A DNA stretch of 64,000 nt from Fibrobacterota bacterium (GTDB lineage Bacteria; Fibrobacterota; Fibrobacteria; UBA5070): NCBI GenBank assembly GCA_016715065.1, contig JADKBN010000002.1, forward strand, positions 558,001 to 622,000. Direction: 5' to 3'. Made by a program: the position numbers and the translations under genes. Shown in pieces: positions 51,660-60,177 of the stretch. A model generated the notes under the pieces. It was not told where the DNA came from, did not search any database, and saw only the letters and a program-made list of their open reading frames with translations. Within the stretch, counting starts at the first letter, position 1, and each line of letters begins with the position of its first letter.

Positions 51660-53309
51660 CTAGGCCTTCGGTTTGCGCCGACCCAGCCGGTGCAATTGGG
51701 CGAAGGGCATCAGCCCGGGGCCTGACAGATACGATTGCAACAGTGCCCGGATGCGCGAAGGCCGCCAGAGGCTTTTCAGGACAATCCACCCCATGCCCGC
51801 CAGCGTGGGCAACAGGATCCGCAGGTCGCGTCTGGCCACGCGCAGCCAATTCTTGAACAGCGGCCAGGCGATGTCGTGCAGATACCGCTCGAAGCACTCC
51901 GACAAGAACGGAAGGGTCACCTCGTCGTCTTCGTACACCTGCGAATAGAACAGGGTGTAGGGGATCCCGTGGCGACGGGAAATATCCAAGGTGTTGGCGG
52001 GCTTCACCCTGTCCTTGCCGCGGATGGCAAGCTCCAACGGGGTGTTGCGGTAAGGCCGCCAGATCTGGAAAACGGGTGTGGCGTTGTAAAGGCGCAGCAT
52101 CTTGAGCGCGAAGCGGTAGGTCTCGTCCATCTGGGAGCGGGTCTCGCCGGGCATCCCGAAGATGAAGAACGCCAAGGTGTCGATCTCGTGCTCCCAGGCC
52201 AGGCGGCAGGCGCGTTCCAGATCTTCCACCGTGAGGTTCTTCTTGACCACGTTCTCCAGAACCTCGGGGCTTCCGCTTTCGGCTCCGAAGATGAGGTAGG
52301 CGCAGCCCGTGCGCCTTGCCTTCTGCAAGAACGCGGGCGTGATCAGATCCGCTCGCACCCCGTTGGGCGTGTCCCAGGTGATGTCCCATCCCGCCTTCTC
52401 GATGCCGTCCAGGATCGCCATGAAGCGCGGCATGTCGTGCAGAAGGTTGTCGTCTTCGAAGTGGAAATTGCGCACGCCGTGGACTTCCACCAGCTCGCGC
52501 ATCTCCGCAAGGACGTGCTCGGGAGAGTGCGTTCGGAAAGCGCTTCCCATGTGCAGGTGGATGCAGCAGAACGCGCAGGGGTGGTGGCACCCGCGGCTGG
52601 TGACCAGATCGATGGAGCGGTGCGAACCCGGATACGAAGGGAGGAGTCGAGACGGAAAGCCCTTGCGGCCCAACTCGAAGTACCGCTCAAGATCCACCAC
52701 CGAATAATCGGGGTGCAGGCGATCCAGATCCTCGATGTAGGGGCGTTCGGGGTTTCGGACCACTTCGGTGTCGCGACGCCAGGCCAGACCCGCCACGTCG
52801 TGCCAGTCCGCGCCTTGACGTAATCTGTCCGCGAGTTCGCGCAGGGTGTCTTCGCCTTCCCGCAGGGCCAGGGCGTCGAAGGCGGTGGTGCGCTCGAAAT
52901 ATTCGCGGTAGTCGTTGGTGGCGTCGGGTCCACCCACCACCAAAAACACCTTGGGGAAGCGCTCCTTCACCAGGTCCATCACCCGGATGGTCTCTTCCAG
53001 GAAGTAGTTGGCCGTGGAAGTGACCGCCACCATCTGTGGTTGGAACTTCGCGATCCGTTCCAGCAGGTCGGCGTCGGACATCCCGAAGTGGAACGGCGGA
53101 TTGGCCTTTTCCCGTGCGATGCGGTCCCAGTCGGGGTGCGCGAAGGCGTCCACCAGGCAGGTTTCCACGGAAGGGTCGTCCTTGAACACCCCGGCCAGAA
53201 ACAGCAGGCTGCGCGGCGGGGAGATCATGGGGCAATCCGGCGGGTCGAGGTCGGCGTAGCGGCCTCCGGTGCGAAGGAAGAGGATGCGGTAGGGGGAGGG
53301 GGTAGTCAT
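51660..53309 (-). CDS. B12-binding-domain radical SAM protein
   Basis: A 549-residue enzyme. Residues 1-170 form a cobalamin-binding-like Rossmann domain (MISPPRSLLFLAG; VAVTSTANYFLEETIRVMDLV; VVGGPDATNDY), although the DXHXXG base-on motif is absent. The radical SAM core has CX3CX2C at 241-248 (CHHPCAFC) and FGAESGSPEVLENV. The C-terminal 150 residues are helical and basic with YSQVYEDDEV. Such proteins methylate unreactive carbons or rearrange lipids, for example Hpn and bacteriochlorophyll enzymes. It is followed directly by a ketosynthase and a lipid methyltransferase, pointing to a specialised lipid or polyketide product. Confidence 0.87.
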   Translation of the reverse strand: MTTPSPYRILFLRTGGRYADLDPPDCPMISPPRSLLFLAGVFKDDPSVETCLVDAFAHPDWDRIAREKANPPFHFGMSDADLLERIAKFQPQMVAVTSTANYFLEETIRVMDLVKERFPKVFLVVGGPDATNDYREYFERTTAFDALALREGEDTLRELADRLRQGADWHDVAGLAWRRDTEVVRNPERPYIEDLDRLHPDYSVVDLERYFELGRKGFPSRLLPSYPGSHRSIDLVTSRGCHHPCAFCCIHLHMGSAFRTHSPEHVLAEMRELVEVHGVRNFHFEDDNLLHDMPRFMAILDGIEKAGWDITWDTPNGVRADLITPAFLQKARRTGCAYLIFGAESGSPEVLENVVKKNLTVEDLERACRLAWEHEIDTLAFFIFGMPGETRSQMDETYRFALKMLRLYNATPVFQIWRPYRNTPLELAIRGKDRVKPANTLDISRRHGIPYTLFYSQVYEDDEVTLPFLSECFERYLHDIAWPLFKNWLRVARRDLRILLPTLAGMGWIVLKSLWRPSRIRALLQSYLSGPGLMPFAQLHRLGRRKPKA

Positions 53310-53421
53310 GAGTTCAAGTTACCACCAAGAGGAGGCTTGAGGGGTAGAGGGGCGAAGTTGAACTCCGTTCTGTTTCCAAACCTTTTCGGAAGAAATTTAA
53401 GGAAGCCTTTTGGCGATTTTC

Positions 53422-53471
53422 TTAACTAAAGATTGTTCTAAGTAAAGAAATTGCGGATATTCTTTACTTAG
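53422..53471 (+). promoter_or_regulatory. AT-rich operator upstream of the Fic gene
   Basis: CTAAGTAAAGAA (53438-53449) and TTCTTTACTTAG (53460-53471) are perfect 12-base arms separated by 10 bases. A related half-site, TTAACTAAAGA, lies just upstream at 53422-53432. The region is strikingly AT-rich for this genome. The right arm ends 23 bases before the Fic ATG, so a bound regulator would block transcription or translation start. The Fic protein itself has a C-terminal winged helix and may be the binder. Confidence 0.65.
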
Positions 53472-53494
53472 ATGGCCGGTAAGGAAAGGTTCGC

Positions 53495-54628
53495 ATGAAA
53501 TTCGAGAGCTTTGTCGCAGGTAGTTGGCAGACGCGGTACCAGTACCGCAGTTTCGAGCCGACCCTGGTGAACCAGTCTTGGACCTGGGAAGATGCCGAAA
53601 TTTCCGTTCTTCTGGAAGCCGCCAACCGGGCGATTGGGGAGCTGAACGCCTTTTCGCTGATCGTCCCCGACATCGATCTCTTCATCCAGATGCACGTGGT
53701 GAAAGAGGCGCAGACCTCAAGCCGTATCGAGGGCACCCGCACGGAGGTGGATGAGGCCTTGATGTCGGAGGAGCAGATCGCTCCGGAAAAGCGCGACGAC
53801 TGGCGGGAAGTCCGCAACTACATCGACGCGGTGAACCTGGCGATCGCCTCGCTGGGAGCTTTGCCTCTGTCCAACCGGCTCCTGAAGGAAACGCACGCGA
53901 CGTTGCTGCCCGGGGTACGCGGCGAGCACAAGATGCCGGGCGAGTTCCGCACCAGCCAGAATTGGATCGGGGGGTCCAGCCTCAAGGACGCGGCCTTCGT
54001 TCCCCCGCACCCGGACGGAGTTCCCGTTTTGATGAGCGATCTGGAACAGTTCTGGCACAACCAGGGCATCGTGGTGCCCGACCTGATCCGCATCGCGATC
54101 AGCCATTACCAGTTCGAGACCATCCACCCCTTCCTGGACGGCAACGGGCGCATCGGGCGTCTGCTGGTGCCGTTGTATCTGGTGCACTGCGGGGCGTTGG
54201 CCAAGCCTTCTCTCTACCTCTCGGACTTCTTCGAGAAGAACCGCGGGAGCTACTACGATGCCCTGACGCGGGTGAGGATGTCCAACGACCTGGTCCATTG
54301 GGTTCGCTTCTTCTTGCAAGGCGTGGCCCAGACGGCAGGCAAGGGCCGCGACGTCTTCCGTCAGATTCTGCAATTGCGTACCGAGGTGGAATCCGCGGTG
54401 CAGACCACCGGACGTCGGGGGCCGATGGCTCGGACCCTCTTGCAGCACCTGTACCGCAACCCCATGGTCACGGCCGCCGAGGTGGAAAAGATCCTCTCGG
54501 TGTCCACTCCCACGGCCAACGCCATCATCAAGGATTTCGCGAAGCGCGGGATCCTGGTGGAGACCACCGGCCAGATGCGCGGTCGCATCTGGGTGTTCCA
54601 GAGGTATCTGTCGTTGTTTGTCGGATGA
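53495..54628 (+). CDS. Fic family AMP-transferase with winged-helix C-terminus
   Basis: A 377-residue Fic protein of the common Fic/DOC plus winged-helix type. The catalytic motif HPFLDGNGRIGR starts at H211; the inhibitory helix SSRIEG (about 76-81) lies N-terminal, making it a class II enzyme held inactive by its own Glu80. The last 60 residues (VTAAEVEKILSVSTPTANAIIKDFAKRGILVETTGQ) form a winged helix. Fic enzymes transfer AMP or other phosphate-containing groups to target proteins. A perfect palindrome ends 23 bases before the start, suggesting autoregulation. No antitoxin gene is adjacent. Confidence 0.93.
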   Translation: MKFESFVAGSWQTRYQYRSFEPTLVNQSWTWEDAEISVLLEAANRAIGELNAFSLIVPDIDLFIQMHVVKEAQTSSRIEGTRTEVDEALMSEEQIAPEKRDDWREVRNYIDAVNLAIASLGALPLSNRLLKETHATLLPGVRGEHKMPGEFRTSQNWIGGSSLKDAAFVPPHPDGVPVLMSDLEQFWHNQGIVVPDLIRIAISHYQFETIHPFLDGNGRIGRLLVPLYLVHCGALAKPSLYLSDFFEKNRGSYYDALTRVRMSNDLVHWVRFFLQGVAQTAGKGRDVFRQILQLRTEVESAVQTTGRRGPMARTLLQHLYRNPMVTAAEVEKILSVSTPTANAIIKDFAKRGILVETTGQMRGRIWVFQRYLSLFVG

Positions 54629-54631
54629 ACA

Positions 54632-54725
54632 CCCGCCGCCCTTCGATACATCCCGCCGTTCCCTGAGCGGTGCGGTGAGCCCGTCGAACCGTGGCGCCTC
54701 CGGCGCTGTATCGAAGGGCGGCGGG
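54632..54725. repeat. long inverted repeat, REP-like variant R4
   Basis: CCCGCCGCCCTTCGATACA (54632-54650) and TGTATCGAAGGGCGGCGGG (54707-54725) are perfect 19-base arms around a 56-base loop that contains further dyads (CCTGAGCGG, CACTCAGGGAGCGG nearby). It lies between the convergent fic and ligase genes. The CCCTTCGA and CTCAGG blocks link it to the R1-R6 family, though it is the most divergent member. Confidence 0.7.
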
Positions 54726-54767
54726 ACACTCAGGGAGCGGCGGCTTTCCGTGCTCGGTACGGGCTCT

Positions 54768-56414
54768 TCAACCCTCCCCGGACAACTTCAGCGCGAGCTC
54801 CTTGGCCTTGGCGTAGTCGGCCTTGCCGGTTCCCAGGCGGGGCATGACGTCCACCTTGAAGCACACGGAAGGCTGCGAGAGGGGCGGGATCCCGGATTGA
54901 CGGATCTTGTCGCGCATCGCGTCCGGCTCCGGCGCCGTCTCGCCCTGGGGGGCGCAGTACAGCAGAGCCAACCGCTCGCCCTTGCCCGGGTCGGGGATGG
55001 CCACGGCCAGGTAGTCGCAAGGCGCCAGGCATCCGGATTCGGCCAGGGCCGATTCCACCGATCCCAGCGAGACCATCTCGCCGCCCACCTTGGCGAAGCG
55101 CGAGTAGCGGTCCAGGATCTGCAAAAATCCGTCGGTATCGATGCGGCCCTTGTCGCCGGAGCGGTACCAGCGGGTGCCGTCCAGCTCCACCACGGAGGCC
55201 TCGGTGCGCGCCGGGTCGTCCAGGTATCCCTTCATGATCTGTGTTCCGCCGATCAGTACGAGTCCGGCCTCCCCGACAGGAAGTGTCTGCAGGGTGTCGG
55301 GGTCCACGATGCGGAAGTGGCTGCCGGGCAGGCAAAGCCCCACGGTTCCGTGCTTGTTGCCGATCTGCACGGTGGAGTAGTCGTCCAACAGGGCGTCCGG
55401 GATGTTGACCGAAGCGACGGGAGTGGTTTCTGTGGTGCCGTAGCCTTCGTAGATCTCCAGCCCGAACTTCTCACGAAAGCCCAGTCTGACCTCGGGACGC
55501 AGCCGTTCCGCGCCGGCCACCACCATGCGGATGCTGGCGAGCATCAGCGGGTGGAAGGACTTGGCCTGGGTGTACATGCGCAGGAACGTGGAGGTTCCGC
55601 ACATGATGGTGACCTTGTGCTTGGCGCAGGCCTTGCCGATCGCGCGGGCGTCGGTGGGGTCGGGCTGGGCCACCAGCGGAATGCCTTCCACCAGGGGCAT
55701 CAAGGTGGTGGTGGTCAATCCGAACGCGTGGAACAAAGGCAACGTGGACAGGATCACATCGTCGCCTTCGGGGTTGAGCACGGTGGATGTCTGACGGATA
55801 TTGCCCACCATGTTGGCGTGGCTGAGCTCCACGCCCTTGGGGGTGCCTTCGGATCCCGAGCTGAACAGGATCGCGGCGGTGTCCGTGAGCTTGACGCGCT
55901 TGAACGACACCAGTTCCAGCCAGAAGGCGGGCAGGAACTTGGCGCGCAGGAGCTGGCGGACGAACTCGACCTTGGAGATCGATTCGCGCAGGTCTTCCAT
56001 GCGGACGATCTCGCAGACCTGGCCCAGGCTCGAGACGTCGAATCCTTTGGCCGCGAGCTTGGTCTCGAACTGCTTGGAGGTGATGATGGTGCGCAGGTTG
56101 GCGCGCTTGGCGCAGGCCACCAGCACTTCCGGAGGCTGGGTGTAGTTGAGGTTCACGATGGTGCGGCCCCGGGCCAACACGGCGAGGTTCGCGATGATGC
56201 CCGCCGAGGACGGCGGCAGCAGGATGCCGACCCGCTCCTGGGCGGGAGCGATCTTCTCCAGCTTCTTGGCGAAGGCCAACACGGCGGCCAACAAGCGCGT
56301 GCCGGACAGGTCCTGTCCGTCGTGGGCGAACACGGATGGCTCGGATCCCACGCGCTTGGCGGTGCGAAGCCAGGAGGAGGCGATGGGGCGCATGCCTTCC
56401 CATGGGCCTTCCAC
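54768..56414 (-). CDS. aas: acyl-ACP synthetase / 2-acylglycerophosphoethanolamine acyltransferase ligase part (Aas C-terminal half)
   Basis: A 548-residue ANL-superfamily ligase. The P loop is ILFSSGSEGTPKGVELSHANM, then PLFHAFGLT, YGTTETTPV (A5), YRSGDKGRIDTDGFLQILDRYSRFAKVGGE (A7-A8) and the C-terminal Lys in GTGKADY (A10). It activates fatty acids onto acyl carrier protein for re-acylation of lysophospholipids. It has a GTG start inside the frame of the upstream LplT-PlsC gene. The out-of-frame overlap of 262 bases suggests that one frameshift splits a single LplT-PlsC-ligase gene. Adding one G near 56411-56412 would join them as DAWEGPWEG. Confidence 0.88.
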   Translation of the reverse strand: MEGPWEGMRPIASSWLRTAKRVGSEPSVFAHDGQDLSGTRLLAAVLAFAKKLEKIAPAQERVGILLPPSSAGIIANLAVLARGRTIVNLNYTQPPEVLVACAKRANLRTIITSKQFETKLAAKGFDVSSLGQVCEIVRMEDLRESISKVEFVRQLLRAKFLPAFWLELVSFKRVKLTDTAAILFSSGSEGTPKGVELSHANMVGNIRQTSTVLNPEGDDVILSTLPLFHAFGLTTTTLMPLVEGIPLVAQPDPTDARAIGKACAKHKVTIMCGTSTFLRMYTQAKSFHPLMLASIRMVVAGAERLRPEVRLGFREKFGLEIYEGYGTTETTPVASVNIPDALLDDYSTVQIGNKHGTVGLCLPGSHFRIVDPDTLQTLPVGEAGLVLIGGTQIMKGYLDDPARTEASVVELDGTRWYRSGDKGRIDTDGFLQILDRYSRFAKVGGEMVSLGSVESALAESGCLAPCDYLAVAIPDPGKGERLALLYCAPQGETAPEPDAMRDKIRQSGIPPLSQPSVCFKVDVMPRLGTGKADYAKAKELALKLSGEG

Positions 56415-58261
56415 GCATCGATGGACAATTCCTGGACCACCTGCTTGACCTGGACGGCCTCGGCGGTGTCGGGAAGGACCGGCCCGAAGGCGACGGTGAT
56501 CTGCCGGGAATCCAGGCTGCGCAGAATTTGTCTATAGCCCGCCGAAGCGTGGCTGTAGATGGAACCCCAAAGACCTTGGATGTAGAACGGGACCACCACC
56601 GCGCCGGTGCCGGACAAGGCCTTCTCGAAGCCCGAGCGGAAGCTGGAAAGGTGGCCGTTTCGGGTCAGGTGGCCTTCCGGGAAGAGCGCCACGGCATCGC
56701 CGGCTTCCAGGGCCTTGCGCACGCTGGACAGGGCGGAGGCCGCGCCGCCGGAAGAAATGGGGATCACGCCGAGGTTGTTCAAAAGCCACTTGAGATACCA
56801 CTTCTCGTAGTAGCTGCGTTCCATCACAAAGCGGACCGGACGGGGGCTGGCCATCTGCAGGAAGGCCCAGTCCAGAAACGAGATGTGGTTGCCCAGAAAG
56901 AGTACGCCGCCTTCGGAGGGAAGGTTGTCCAGGCCCATCACCTGCATCTTGTAGCGGCTGGCGAACATGCCGCGGATCAGGGTGCGGATCAGGGATTGGG
57001 GTAGAAGCCGCACGGCCCACACGGTGCCGATGGCGGTGATGATCGCCAAACCGGTGAACACGGTGCGCTGCGAAATGCCTTGGGCGGAAAGCCACACCGG
57101 CACCGCCAGGAACACGAGCATCAGGACGTTTTGCCAGAAATTGTTCGCCGCCACGATGTGGCCAGCGGTGTTTTCGCGGGTGTGGAACTGGATCAGGGCA
57201 TTGAGTGGGATCAGGAACATGCCGCCGAAGAACCCGAATCCGAAGAACAATGCGGCCAGGGCGGGCGGATAGCTGATGCCGGGCAGCACGAAGAGCAGCA
57301 CCGAAATGCCCGCGGCTCCGGCGGGAACCAGTCCGGTTTCGATGAAGTTCTTGGACATGCGGGCCGCGTAGAAGGCGCCCGCCGCCATGCCGATCGCTGC
57401 GGCGGCCAGAATGGCGGAGATGATCACCGTGTTCTCCTGGCCCGAGGTCTCCTTCATGTAGGAACCGAGGTTGGCGATCAGCACCTGGTTGACCGCGAAG
57501 AACACGGACAACCCGATGATCGATTGGCGGATGGTGACGTTGTTCCAGGCGTCGGCGAGGTTTTCGCGCAAGTACCCGGTGGACACGTACTTGCTCCAGG
57601 AAAACTTCAAGGTCTCGTCGGTCTTGCCGATGCGCGGAACGCGGAACGCCAAGGCCCACTCCAGCACGAAGCCGGCCAGGATGATCCAGGCGACCCAGCG
57701 ATTTTGAAACAGAATCTGTCCGAGATCCTTGGTGCCGGGGATGTAGTTGTGCTCGAAGGCGATGGAAAAGAGGAAGGTGGACAACAGGATGGCCACGATC
57801 GTGAGGCCTTGGATCACCGCGTTGGCGGAGGCCAGGTTGTGGCTACCCACGATTTCCTTCACGAAGCCGTACTTGGAGGGGGAATAGAGCGCGGCCTGGG
57901 TGGCGATGATCAGCAAAAGCCAGAACGCCATGTTCCAGTTGGCCAGGTGGAAGGCGCCCACCAACGCGATGGCCAGGGGGATGGCCAGGAAGGTGCACCA
58001 GCGGATGACCTTGTCCTTGGCGAACTTGTCGGAGAAGAAGCCGGCTGGCGTGAAGAACGCCACGAACGGAATCAGCACCAGCGCTTGCAGCAGCGACTGG
58101 TACATGACCAGTTCGGGTCCGGGCGGGAGCGCTTTCTGGACGGCATCGTACAGGAGCGTCTTGAGGCCGATGTCATTGAAGGCGTTGAGGAAGCCGATGC
58201 CGAGAAACGGCACGATTCCTTTGATGGACCAAAGTGATTTGGGAGCGGACGAATGGGACAT
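56153..58261 (-). CDS. LplT lysophospholipid flippase fused to PlsC-type acyltransferase
   Basis: The open frame gives 702 residues, but meaningful sequence ends near 56412 (about residue 617). Residues 1-410 form an MFS-type lysophospholipid transporter (LplT) with about 12 helices (SLWSIKGIVPFLGIGFLNAFND opening). Residues 430-600 are a PlsC acyltransferase: NHISFLDW (HX4D) and ALFPEGHLTRNG. After that the frame turns into a Pro/Ser/Arg-rich translation of the ligase gene in the wrong frame. The natural product is presumably a three-domain LplT-PlsC-Aas protein that flips, acylates and recycles lysophospholipids at the inner membrane. GGAG six bases before ATG 58261 supports the start. Confidence 0.85.
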   Translation of the reverse strand: MSHSSAPKSLWSIKGIVPFLGIGFLNAFNDIGLKTLLYDAVQKALPPGPELVMYQSLLQALVLIPFVAFFTPAGFFSDKFAKDKVIRWCTFLAIPLAIALVGAFHLANWNMAFWLLLIIATQAALYSPSKYGFVKEIVGSHNLASANAVIQGLTIVAILLSTFLFSIAFEHNYIPGTKDLGQILFQNRWVAWIILAGFVLEWALAFRVPRIGKTDETLKFSWSKYVSTGYLRENLADAWNNVTIRQSIIGLSVFFAVNQVLIANLGSYMKETSGQENTVIISAILAAAAIGMAAGAFYAARMSKNFIETGLVPAGAAGISVLLFVLPGISYPPALAALFFGFGFFGGMFLIPLNALIQFHTRENTAGHIVAANNFWQNVLMLVFLAVPVWLSAQGISQRTVFTGLAIITAIGTVWAVRLLPQSLIRTLIRGMFASRYKMQVMGLDNLPSEGGVLFLGNHISFLDWAFLQMASPRPVRFVMERSYYEKWYLKWLLNNLGVIPISSGGAASALSSVRKALEAGDAVALFPEGHLTRNGHLSSFRSGFEKALSGTGAVVVPFYIQGLWGSIYSHASAGYRQILRSLDSRQITVAFGPVLPDTAEAVQVKQVVQELSIDAWKAHGKACAPSPPPGFAPPSAWDPSHPCSPTTDRTCPARACWPPCWPSPRSWRRSLPPRSGSASCCRRPRRASSRTSPCWPGAAPS

Positions 58262-58544
58262 GCTGATCTCCGTGCTGTCGGGCACGATAGAAAGGATATG
58301 CATCCATCGTGCCAATGCGTCGGATTGGGGGAAATTCCTTGCCCCTGACGATTTCTCCGTGGAGGGTGCAGGCGGTGGACTGCAGGCGCGGCTCGGCGAT
58401 TCCAGAAGGATTCCTCCATCGATTTTTCGCATCGCGACCCTTGGCCAGCCGACAGGACCTTGAGGCTTGGAAAGCCCTCGGCGCCGGGGACTTGGTTGAC
58501 GTGGCCCGTGCCCTCGAATCACTTTCCATCAAATGTTCCATCCC

Positions 58545-59309
58545 ATGCGATACCTGTCTCCCCTCCTTTGCCTGTGTTTTTTCCACGGTTGCGACCGCTC
58601 CGGCGCAGCCCCGAAAACCTCCCAGGGCAATTCGCCAGGGGCGGCGTGGAACGTGGATTCCCAGTTGGTGTCCCGCTACGGGGCCCTGCCCGGACCGGGC
58701 AAGACGAAGCGATCCGATGGATTGGAATCCCGTTTGGAGGTCTGCCTGCGGCGAAGTTTCGACGAGCCCTCATCGATTTCCACCTGGGTGGCGGTTTGTA
58801 GAACCGTGGTGGACGCCCCCCACGCCCAAGCCGGCGGGATCGATCTGCTGGTGTTTTCCGACTCCCTGGGAACCTCCCGCATGGTCGCCGAGACAACCGG
58901 ATTGGAAAGCGGGTCCTTCGGGGAGCCCGGCGAGGTGACCCTCGTGGGCATCGGCCCCCATCGACGCGCCTTCGCCCTGTCCAGTTCGTTTTCCGGCATG
59001 GGGTCCATGATCGAGACGGCCGATTGGTACCTGCTGGACGGAGCCGGATTGCGTGGGGTCCTTTCCAGCCAGCTGTACGTGAGCAACGAAGGGATGTCCC
59101 CCTGCGACGAGGATTCCCTCGCCTGCCGTTGGGAAGGCCGTCGTCTGGAGATCGATTCCTCCAGCAGAAAGGCCGGGCTGTTCGATCTGGTCGTGTCGGA
59201 TTCCGCCCGTGACGTTGGAAAGTTCCTGGACTCGAAGGCCAGCGTGACCTACGACGTGGATTCCGGCCGGTACGTCCTACCGATGCCGCTGATCCCGGAA
59301 TTTTGGTAG
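58545..59309 (+). CDS. putative lipoprotein of unknown function
   Basis: A 254-residue exported protein: MRYLSPLLCLCFFHGC gives a short lipoprotein signal with Cys at 16 (lipobox FHGC is not ideal). The mature domain is mixed beta/alpha with YLLDGAGLRGVLSSQLYVSNEG and a CDEDSLACRW cysteine pair. Nothing identifies a family. ATG at 58533 would add four residues. The 283 bases between this gene and the divergent LplT start hold no other recognisable feature. Confidence 0.55.
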   Translation: MRYLSPLLCLCFFHGCDRSGAAPKTSQGNSPGAAWNVDSQLVSRYGALPGPGKTKRSDGLESRLEVCLRRSFDEPSSISTWVAVCRTVVDAPHAQAGGIDLLVFSDSLGTSRMVAETTGLESGSFGEPGEVTLVGIGPHRRAFALSSSFSGMGSMIETADWYLLDGAGLRGVLSSQLYVSNEGMSPCDEDSLACRWEGRRLEIDSSSRKAGLFDLVVSDSARDVGKFLDSKASVTYDVDSGRYVLPMPLIPEFW

Positions 59310-59320
59310 AGTGGGAACGC

Positions 59321-60115
59321 TCAGAGCTTGTTCTCGCGTATCGCCTCCACGGCAGTGGGAGAGATGTGGATGCGCTCCAGCACGGACTTGAGGAAGTCCT
59401 GGGGACGGATCACGACCTGATGGCGCAGGCCGCCCAGGAAGGGTTGGCGCGTGGGCACGATCCCCAGTGCCGGACGCAAGCAACGGTATGCGTGCGCGAC
59501 GTACTCCGTGCAGCTCAGTCGGTTTCCGTCTTCGAACTTGAAGGCGAAGTCGTATTGGGTGCCCAGCTTTCCCATGCCGACCTCGCGCGCGAGGGGCCAG
59601 ACTTCTTCGAAGCTCACCTCGCCTCCTTCCAGCAATCGAGCATAGATGGCTTGTTCCTCCGGGTGCCACGACCGCAGGTCCGATGGGGCCGGGTAGTCTT
59701 CCTTGAGTTTGCGCAGGGTCCGGGGTAGGCGCAGCACGGCCACGCCATCGCAGCGCACGAAGGTGAGGATGTCCTCCAGATGCACGCCCTCGGCGGTGGA
59801 GTGCGAGACCATTTCCGGGCCCGTCTGGAAGTGCCTGCTGGTGCGGCCTTCTGGAGGGGCTTCCACGAGGTCGGATTCCGTGATCTGTCCCACGTACAGC
59901 GCGGCATGGGAAAACGCCCCGCCGATGATGCGCCCGTCCAGGTATCCCTCGTAGCGGCGCAACAGGATGTCGCCGGGCTGGAGAAGGCCTTGGATCTGCC
60001 GGGATTCCGGACCCTTGATCCGGTAGGAGCCGGGATCGTAGACCAACCAGAACGGATAGCGGAAGATCTTGATGTCGCCGAGGATCGTCACGAATTGGTC
60101 GTAGAGTTTGGACAT
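59321..60115 (-). CDS. YiiX-like permuted papain-fold (C92-type) hydrolase
   Basis: A 264-residue protein of the permuted NlpC/P60-papain group. LLQPGDILLRR and FSHAALYVG carry the catalytic His, and DFAFKFEDGNRLSCTEYVAHAY carries the catalytic Cys in the permuted order (His first, Cys later). Relatives include YiiX and peptidase family C92, thought to hydrolyse amide or thioester bonds of lipids or peptides. No signal peptide is present, so it acts in the cytoplasm or at the membrane. It is convergent with the preceding lipoprotein gene. Confidence 0.78.
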   Translation of the reverse strand: MSKLYDQFVTILGDIKIFRYPFWLVYDPGSYRIKGPESRQIQGLLQPGDILLRRYEGYLDGRIIGGAFSHAALYVGQITESDLVEAPPEGRTSRHFQTGPEMVSHSTAEGVHLEDILTFVRCDGVAVLRLPRTLRKLKEDYPAPSDLRSWHPEEQAIYARLLEGGEVSFEEVWPLAREVGMGKLGTQYDFAFKFEDGNRLSCTEYVAHAYRCLRPALGIVPTRQPFLGGLRHQVVIRPQDFLKSVLERIHISPTAVEAIRENKL

Positions 60116-60177
60116 GGTCTCAACCTAAACTGGGATCACAGAAAATGGCAAAGGGTTCCGGAGCTAGAATTGGGAAA

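Noticed and set aside
54660..54730. CRISPR-like repeated dyads between fic and the ligase gene
   Set aside because: There is one long inverted repeat and no regularly spaced direct repeats; no cas genes are in the window.
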